DNA of 11,571 nucleotides from Tulasnella sp. 424. Taxonomy: Eukaryota > Basidiomycota > Agaricomycetes > Cantharellales > Tulasnellaceae. A program made the translations under genes and the position numbers. A model generated the notes under the pieces. The model had not been told where the DNA came from. It saw nothing but the letters and a program-made list of their open reading frames with translations, and made no database searches. Below, piece by piece: positions 5,896 to 11,571 of the stretch (its first letter is position 1; every line of letters begins with the position of its first letter). Location: NCBI GenBank assembly GCA_019633425.1, contig WSUB01000424.1, positions 1 through 11,571 on the forward strand, read 5' to 3'.

Positions 5896-8800
5896 TCAGA
5901 GCTCGAGTATCTGAGAAACATCAAAAAAGGCAAGTTTCTCGTTACCAAGGACAATAAGTACCTTTCCAGAGAGGATAATCCGACATCCGGTATTTCGCCA
6001 GTATGTTGAAGGAAGCCAAAATAATCGGGAGGAGGATAGTGTAATCCAATGATGTTGAAACCCTACAGGTGAACACCCGAGAAGATCGGATGGAGTGTCA
6101 AGTCTTTGATGTGTGTTGGCATCCCATGCGGCAAACCCGCCATCGTCATAGTTTGCCATGAGATGGTTGCCATTGGAGGAGAAGCGGACAGACATCACCC
6201 AGTCAATGTGGCCTGTGAGTGGCTCTCCGAGCGTCCTTCGGGTCTGCAGGTCCCAAAGTCGAACCGTTTTGTCCTGGGATCCGGATGCCAGATGCCTGCC
6301 ATCGGGTGAGAAGCAGACAGACAGAACGTAATGACTGTGACCCTCGAGTGGTTCACCAACACCTGCTCCGGTCTGAGGATCCCAAAGTCGAATTGTGTTG
6401 TCACTGGATCCGGATGCCATTAGCTGGCCATCGGGTGAGAAGCAGACGGACCGAACCCAGTCGTCATGACCCTCGAGTGGTTTGCCGACCTCTGTTCCGG
6501 TTTGAGGATCCCAAAGTCGAATCGTATGGTCGTCGGATCCGGATCCCAGAAGCCTGCCATCGGGTGAGAAGCAGACGGACCTAACCGAGCGACTGTGACC
6601 CGTGAGGGGCTCACAGACCGCGGTTCCAGTCTGCGGGTCCCAAATTCGAATCGTCTTGTCCTCGGAGCCGGATGCCAAAAGCTTGCCATCGGGTGAGAAG
6701 TAGAGGGAGAAAACGCCCTTGCTGTGACCCGTGAGTGGTTCACCAACCACCGCTCCGGTCTGACAATCCCAAAGCCAAACTGCCCCGTCACTGGATCCGG
6801 ATGCCAGATACTTGCCATCGGGTGACAAGCAGATGGACTTAACTGACTTTCTGTGGCCCGTGAGTGGCTCGGCAGCTGTTGTTCCGGTCTGAGGATCCCA
6901 AAGTTGAGTTGTCTTGTCATCGGATCCAGACGCCAGAAGCTTGCCATCGGATGAAAAGCAGACGGAATTAACCCAAGCACTGTGGCCATTGAGTGGTTCA
7001 CCGACTGCGGTTGCAGTCTGGGGATCCCAGAGTTGAATTGTCTTCTGGGATCCAGATGCCAGAAGCGTGCCATCGGGCGTGAAACAGAGGGACCCAACCT
7101 GGTCGCTGTGACTTAGTTCACCGATTGTAGCTCTGGTTTGAGGATCCCAAAGTCGAATTTTAGAGTCGCCGGATCCGGATGCCAGAAGCTTCCCATCAGG
7201 TGAGAAGCAGATGGACCAAACCAAGGAGTCATGACCCTCGAGCGGTTCACCGACCTCTGTCCGGGTTTGAGAGTTCCAAGGTCGGGTTGTGTGGTCGTCG
7301 GATCCGGATGCCAGAAGCTTGCCATCGGGTGAGAAGCAGACAGATCTGATGGATGTGCGGTGACCGGCGAGTCCCTCCCCGATCGCCGTGCCGGTCTCAG
7401 GATCCCAAAGTCGAATTGTATTGTCACGGGACCCAGATGCCAAAAGCTTCCCATCGGGCGAGAAGCAGACAGACATCACCCACCCGCTGTGACCCGTGAT
7501 TGGCTCACCGACTGTCGTTCCGGTCAGAGCATCCCAGAATCGAATCGTCCCGTCGTGTGATCCGGATGCAAGACGCCTTCCATTGGGTGTGAAGCAGACG
7601 GACGTAACCGAGCCGCTGTGACCCGTGAGTGGTTCACTAATCGCTGTTCCGGTCTGAGGATCCCAGAGTTGAATGGTGTTGTCACTGGATCCACATGCTA
7701 GAAGCTTGCCATCCGGCGAAAATGCAACTGCGTTCACCTTGCCACCGATCGATCGAGTCCAGAGATTCGATGGCCAAACTGAAGTCTGGTGGCCCTGAAG
7801 AGTTCGAACCTTAGCGTGTTTGCCGTACAGGTTCCATATTTCCGTCTTTACAGGACAATGAGGAAGTGCCGAAGCGTAAATATGGAGCGGTCCGAATGAA
7901 ATCGGCTCCGCGAACATGGTGATGAAACGCTGGACGTCATTCCACAATGTGGCGAGCGAATTGAACTCGCATCCTCCAACGGGGCATTGCTATGAACTTC
8001 AGTCAGCTCCTCGGCCCGCTTCAAAGTGTTTAACCTGGGTGTTCTACTCACCAAAAGCCATTCATACAGACGCTTTACCATCCTATTCGCATCGGTCGTA
8101 GCTCCGGCTAGGCTCATAACCTCAAGCCAGCACATGACCTTCTCCGTGCTGAAGAGTTTGAAATCGACGTCTATAGTACCAATATCGGTGCCGGGATTTG
8201 CCCACTTTATTCCCTCCGTTAGATGAGTGGACCACGATCGGCAGCAATACTGAAGGGCCTTGGACACCTCCCGTTCCGCGATATCCTGAACCTCCGAACC
8301 CGGTTTTGAAAGGTCAGACAGATTGCAGATGTTTTTCTTGAGCTGTGCGGCCATGGCGTTGAGACACAGGCGTGCTAATTGCTGATGATAGTGAGTGATG
8401 TTGATGTAGTAAGGTTGCCGCTTGCATCGATGCTCGCTGACCAGAAGATCGTAAATGGAGGTGTGCATCAGGCGTATCGGTTCATTGGATGATGGTGGGA
8501 TGAACAAAAGGGAACTGAGGTCAGCGAGAACGTCCTTGCGGAGGAACAGGACGATATCCGTCTGGTCAATCTCCTCAATGATGTTGCTATTACGGTACAG
8601 GTCGGCAATGACCTCGAGGGAGATTGAATATGGTGCGACTACAAGGGTTCCTAACACTCGGTGCAATAGATCCTCTCGTTCTACGTCCAGCTTGAGGCTA
8701 TCGAAAGCCTTCGAGAGGATCTGGTGGTATAAGTCATCAAGCCCGCTCCACTTCGACGGACTCTTCAGTAGTCTCCGTAATCGATCCACGGGCGACCCGC

Positions 8801-11204
8801 TGCGCATATACGTAATCGCTGTGCGCGTCCACTGAAACAGGCCTTGGGACATCTCCACTAGCTGACTAACGTCCTCGGGCGATGGCCAGTCCTTCGGAAC
8901 GTCGGGGTCAGAGTCGCGTATTTGACTACAGGCCTGTTGAATGAATCGCTCCAGATCCCCTGACACATCGGCAGCCGTGTCCAGGTCCTCCGAACGCCAT
9001 CTCCCGGACTCGAGAGCCCGAATGAGATGGGCCTCTGGACGCGATGTAAGGAGGAATTTGACGTTGGCAGGTAGTGATGCGGAATGTCGATGAATGAGCC
9101 GAGCAAAGTGCTCAGCATTGGTTGAGTTGTCGCATTCATCAAGGGCATCGACAATGATGAGGATCGGGTGATTTTGGTCGTCGAGCTTGGTCAGCGAAGT
9201 GACAAAGAGCACCTTGAATTGCTCTTCAAGCCGTTCGTCTGCAATGTCCTGGTTCTCCTGCACACTATTGAGCACTGCGTTTCTGACCTCTGGAACCAGA
9301 CTGTTTCCAAGTTGCCTTGCGAGGGCGCAAACGACACGTGTATTCAGTGTGTTCTGTCCGCGACGGAAGTGGAATATTGCGCAAGAGGCTCGGCACTTCC
9401 AGTCGCGAAATGCCGTTGAAGCGATCGTTGACTTCCCTCGCCCAGCCATCCCGCGAATCCATAACAACCGGTCCGCAGTCGACGAGTCCCTGATCCAGGT
9501 GTCGATTTGCCCCAATATCCCCACTCTGGTCCCCGGAAAGCAGGTAACGTCCTCAAGCGCGTTTCCTCGTGCTCCGTGTTTTCCATCCCCTAGACGGTCA
9601 AGGAGACGACGATTCTTCTCCTGTATTTCGCTATTTTCTGAAGTACAGGGTCAGTCAGGCAAGATGTCATTGAGCTGAAGGAACTGACTGAGTTCGATTA
9701 CGATGTTGCGTGTGTCGATACCTACGAGGAGCTGGGCACATGCAAATTTAGCTGACTTCCACGCGAGAATGATATGTGTTGTACTGACTTGCATTTCCTC
9801 CAGGGCAGTCTGAATCGTTCCCTGATAACCCTTTAATGCTTCCGCATGGTCGCGAGAGTGAAAGGCTTTGTTGAAGCGACCCAAAAACTCCCATTCTTTC
9901 ACTTTGCCATGTATTTCCCGGAGTTCTCTGGCCAAAAGCGTTAGTACTCTCGACTAAAAGAAGTGACAATACCGTACTTTTGTAAGCTGACAACACGGTT
10001 TTCTATCCCTTCCCCCTGATCATCGTTCCGTTTCTTCGTAATATCTGCAAGAAGCATCGAGAGTTTATCCATCTGGGCTCCCAAATCCTTCGCCAAGTCG
10101 TCGTTCCTATCCATAGTCTGAGGTACCATCGTCAAAGCCAATATATACACGTTACGCAGCTTAGCCTACCTGAATCGATTCCACGAAAGCCAATCCCACT
10201 TTGGCAGCGGCTGCGACAAAGTTGCCCACGACAGGAATGGATCCAGACGCGATTTCGACTCCTTTGAAAGTCTTTCTGGCAATGGTGAGAGCTTCTGCGC
10301 GGATCTGAATTTGAGATTTTCCGTTCTCGGGGACAGAGGACGGCGAGTGTTGAGTCAGGGATGCGCTGGTGGTCGAATCGGCGGACGTGATCCCCTTTTC
10401 GGCGGGTGTTGTCTGAACGTCGGAAGGTGCTCCTGGCGCTTGCCCAGCATATGATCCGGGAAGTACTCCAGAGGCCGCGATATTTTGCTCTGAAAAGAAT
10501 AGGACATGAGCTCTATGGTGGAGGGAATAGAATTCGGTCCTTCTCACCATTTTTCCGTTCATTCTCCAAGCACTCCTTCAAGAAGACGCATGAGACAGAG
10601 CGAGCCCAGAAACGAAGGCTCATCCACGTACATTAAAAGACATCGCGATTTTGGATACGTCGTTTTGGCAAGTTTGGAAAAGTAGAGTGCATTTGCTTGG
10701 GCGGTTAGACGCAAATGATTTGATCCGCTCGAGGACTTTCCATCTCTGCATCCCCGACTTGGACGACGCGTCTTTTAATCGTGAATGGACGTCCTCCAAG
10801 GTTCTAATAAGAGAAACGTTGGAACGAACCCACCGTTTTTCGGAGCACCAAACGCACCGTATATATTGTTCGACAAGGTCACGCAGCTCCTGAGAAATAC
10901 CGCTGGTGGTGTTGGGAATATCTAGTGAGGACTTGACGGCGTTTCGCAAGCCCTTCGCGGCCTCTTTCGATTCCGATGGCCACTCGGTGCCCTGGATCAA
11001 GGTCAGTTACCGCCAAACCGGGCATACACGAAGCCGACTTACGTTAAGGATCGATTCTATTGTTTTTTGCAAGGGTTCAATTCTCTCACTAGGTCTGGGG
11101 TATCGGGCGCTATCCATCGGAGGCATAGACGGTGGACTGGAAGTCCCGAGTGGCTTCGCGGCCGGCTGCCTGTCGGCCCCTGTCGATCCATCGCTCGTAG
11201 CCAT
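5896..11204 (-). CDS. NACHT-WD40 NOD-like receptor (fungal NLR/STAND protein), 8 exons, 1631 aa predicted
   Basis: Exons on the minus strand: 11204-11043, 10991-10632, 10575-10548, 10489-10170, 10117-9978, 9927-9722, 9637-8052, 7989-5896. All seven introns (51, 56, 58, 52, 50, 84, 62 nt) have GT...AG ends and every phase joins without a stop. Introns 1, 6 and 7 show CTGAC branch sites and intron 5 shows CTAAC. Seen in the protein: Walker A GMAGRGKST (468-476), Walker B ILIIVDALDEC (564-574; D569, D572, E573), a TSRP sensor-like motif (603-606), the HTS...D winged-helix motif (797-802), then 13 WD40 repeats and a C-terminal cap. The family is known to act as signal-operated NTPase switches in fungal non-self recognition and regulated cell death. 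The start ATG at 11204 has A at -3 and G at +4 and lies just after a C/T-rich tract. An in-frame ATG at 11303 would add 33 residues. Stop is TGA at 5898-5896. Architecture is certain; exact junctions of introns 2, 3 and 6 are inference. Confidence 0.9.
6106..7749 (-). repeat. 13 tandem WD40 repeats encoded by a ~129-bp in-frame coding repeat
   Basis: Residues 1015-1562 hold 13 units with the frame xxxV-xSVCFSPDGKLLASGS-xDx-TIRLWDPQTG-TxVGEPL-x-GH. Ten of the first 12 are 43 aa; the first is read here from a diverged start (IGGKV), and units 5 and 6 are 41 and 42 aa (the PLE/G portion and one loop residue are missing). Unit 13 is degenerate (SNGNHLMANYDDGGFAAWD). DNA is also strongly conserved: GGATCC and the stretch around GCCATCGGGTGAGAAGCAGA recur unit after unit on the plus strand. 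Thirteen blades plus the upstream VRTLQGH strand could build two seven-bladed propellers. The residues that differ between units sit at the same few places. Confidence 0.95.
9024..9542 (-). other. NACHT NTPase domain of the NLR (exon 7)
   Basis: The domain opens with the CFPGTRVGIL signature (438-447) and W453, which in fungal NLRs immediately precede NACHT. It then has Walker A with K474 and S475/T476, a central region (KVLFVTSLTKL, 546-556), Walker B with D569/D572/E573, and KFLLTSRPE (599-607). All residues needed for nucleotide binding and hydrolysis are present, so the switch should be functional. The following 611-934 region is helical and contains the winged-helix motif with H797, S799 and D802 typical of fungal NACHT proteins. 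The domain sits whole in one 1586-nt exon. Confidence 0.92.
9768..10304 (-). other. MLKL-type N-terminal helical bundle domain of the NLR (exons 4-6)
   Basis: Residues about 246-390 run as amphipathic helices: a Gly/Ala-rich first helix (IPVVGNFVAAAAKVGLAF, 268-285), a second with the DLAKDLGAQMDKLSMLL pattern (297-313), a third ELREIHGKVKEWEF (338-351), then RFNKAFHSRDHAEALKGY (354-371) and a last helix ending near TALEEMQ. This order and spacing, with the short polar loop holding KKRNDDQGEGIENRV, matches my recollection of the MLKL_NTD-like domain common at the N-terminus of basidiomycete NLRs. In the family, such bundles are thought to act at membranes in cell death. Assignment rests on pattern recognition without a profile search. 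Confidence 0.6.
10548..10575 (-). other. 28-nt microexon (exon 3) of the NLR
   Basis: A single 144-nt intron between exon 2 (donor GTACGT at 10631) and the TTTTCAG acceptor at 10490 would put exon 4 out of frame. Retaining 28 nt between an AAG acceptor (10576) and a GTGAGA donor (10547) restores the frame and splits the gap into introns of 56 and 58 nt, matching the other introns. It encodes ECLENERKN plus the first base of a Glu codon. Alternative acceptors GGAG and TTGGAG a few bases on would shorten it by 3 or 12 nt and still stay in frame, so its 5' edge is uncertain. A GAG-acceptor, one-intron model is the competing explanation. Confidence 0.6.
10632..10991 (-). other. Exon 2: N-terminal helical module of the NLR, unrecognised
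   Basis: This exon encodes residues 55-174 in phase 0 at both ends. The product looks mostly alpha-helical: stretches such as ELRDLVEQYIRCV and SLIRTLEDVHSRLKD show heptad-like hydrophobic spacing, with several Cys and Trp residues (CVWCSEKRW). It precedes, and is separated by a Ser/Thr/Pro-rich linker from, the MLKL-like bundle that normally opens such receptors. I cannot assign it to a family. It could be a second, degenerate bundle domain or a lineage-specific effector/adaptor module. Reading-frame integrity and clean GTAAGT and GTACGT donors on either side argue that it belongs to the same transcript. Confidence 0.6.
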
Positions 11205-11571
11205 GTTTGAAAATCTGGAACGGTAGAAACGGTACTGGACTAGCAGTGGTGCGAGTGGTTGTGGTGAAGAGCGAGTGACTGTGGTCGCCGCGCTGCGAAC
11301 CATGAGGCCGACACAGCCTCACGGGAAACGCGCGCTTCGGTTCGAAGTTTCCATTCTTGGCCAAGGTGGTTTAAGCGCGAGTGACATCAACTGTCGTCGG
11401 GTTTGGTATAAGCGCTAGGACTTAGGACTACCCTTATCTCTCAAGAGTCGTTCTGGAACGCGACTACGGTTATAACGTGGACTGATATCATATGTCGGAA
11501 AAGTTGGATGTGCCTTATAATGCCCTCCGGCTTTTAGCGGGTGGTAAGACCGTAATCACCGCCTGGCAAGC
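11205..11571 (-). promoter_or_regulatory. 5' flank of the NLR with C/T-rich core-promoter-like tract
   Basis: Read on the minus strand, 11279-11237 is a pyrimidine- and CAC-rich run (CACTCGCTCTTCACCACAAC and on) ending about 33 nt before the chosen ATG. Such C/T-rich tracts often mark transcription starts in filamentous fungi. A TATAAGG-like sequence lies far upstream at about 11514-11520 and a CTTATACC at about 11406-11413; neither is convincingly placed as a TATA box. No other gene is visible in this flank. Confidence 0.3.

Noticed and set aside
6420..7097. Long minus-strand frame of 225 codons, and similar ones at 7113-7454 and 6219-6584 (+), running through the WD40 array
   Set aside because: They are out-of-frame readings of a repeat whose length is a multiple of three, so they stay open and repetitive by construction; the WD40 frame explains the DNA.
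7848..8051. Continuation of the NACHT exon frame past 8052 to its stop near 7848
   Set aside because: A GTGAGT donor at 8051, CTGAC branch and TAG acceptor at 7990 remove 62 nt and join in frame to the conserved DVQRFI...FAEPI segment of fungal NLRs, whereas the read-through tail is Ser-rich nonsense overlapping that frame.
9168..9678. Plus-strand open frames opposite the NACHT domain
   Set aside because: They are antisense shadows of a clearly conserved NTPase on the minus strand.

Overview
The window looks like nuclear DNA of a filamentous fungus, most likely an Agaricomycete (basidiomycete). The reasons are one large gene split by seven short introns (50-84 nt) with GT...AG ends and CTNAC/CTGAC-type branch sites, a moderate GC content, and a product that is a NACHT-WD40 NOD-like receptor (NLR) of the kind greatly expanded in mushroom-forming fungi. 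I cannot place the genus from sequence alone.

Right half (5896-11204, minus strand): one NLR gene. Splicing signals and reading frame together give eight exons, including a 28-nt microexon, and a predicted protein of 1631 residues. In order it carries a short Ser/Pro-rich start, a helical N-terminal module I do not recognise (about 55-183), a low-complexity Ser/Thr/Pro linker (about 186-243), a helical bundle resembling the MLKL-type N-terminal domain of fungal NLRs (about 246-390), a coiled-coil linker, a NACHT NTPase with intact Walker A and B motifs (about 438-610), a winged-helix/helical arm, and a run of 13 very similar WD40 repeats (about 1015-1562) with a conserved C-terminal cap. The expected logic is ligand sensing by the WD40 propellers, ATP-driven assembly by NACHT, and membrane-directed cell death by the bundle. 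A C/T-rich promoter-like stretch lies just upstream (11237-11279).

Left half (1-5895): gene-poor. Its most distinctive content is two arrays (1142-1644 and 3193-3526) built on a strict 22-bp beat whose only conserved part is a CCNNGG anchor, most often CCTAGG. All nine CCTAGG sites I found in the window sit on these grids. The arrays are bounded on their outer sides by an exact 18-bp inverted match (1121-1138 and 3529-3546) and an outer 8-bp inverted match (1097-1104 and 3550-3557). They therefore look like the subrepeat-filled inverted arms of a foldback-like or non-autonomous terminal-inverted-repeat element of about 2.46 kb with an AT-richer, hairpin-rich, largely non-coding core. I see no transposase.

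Elsewhere on the left there are only weak signals: a possible orphan exon (2535-2689), a possible two-exon small gene on the plus strand (4521-4853), and several perfect short hairpins. The stretches 1-1016, 3558-4440 and 4854-5895 hold no gene I can defend.
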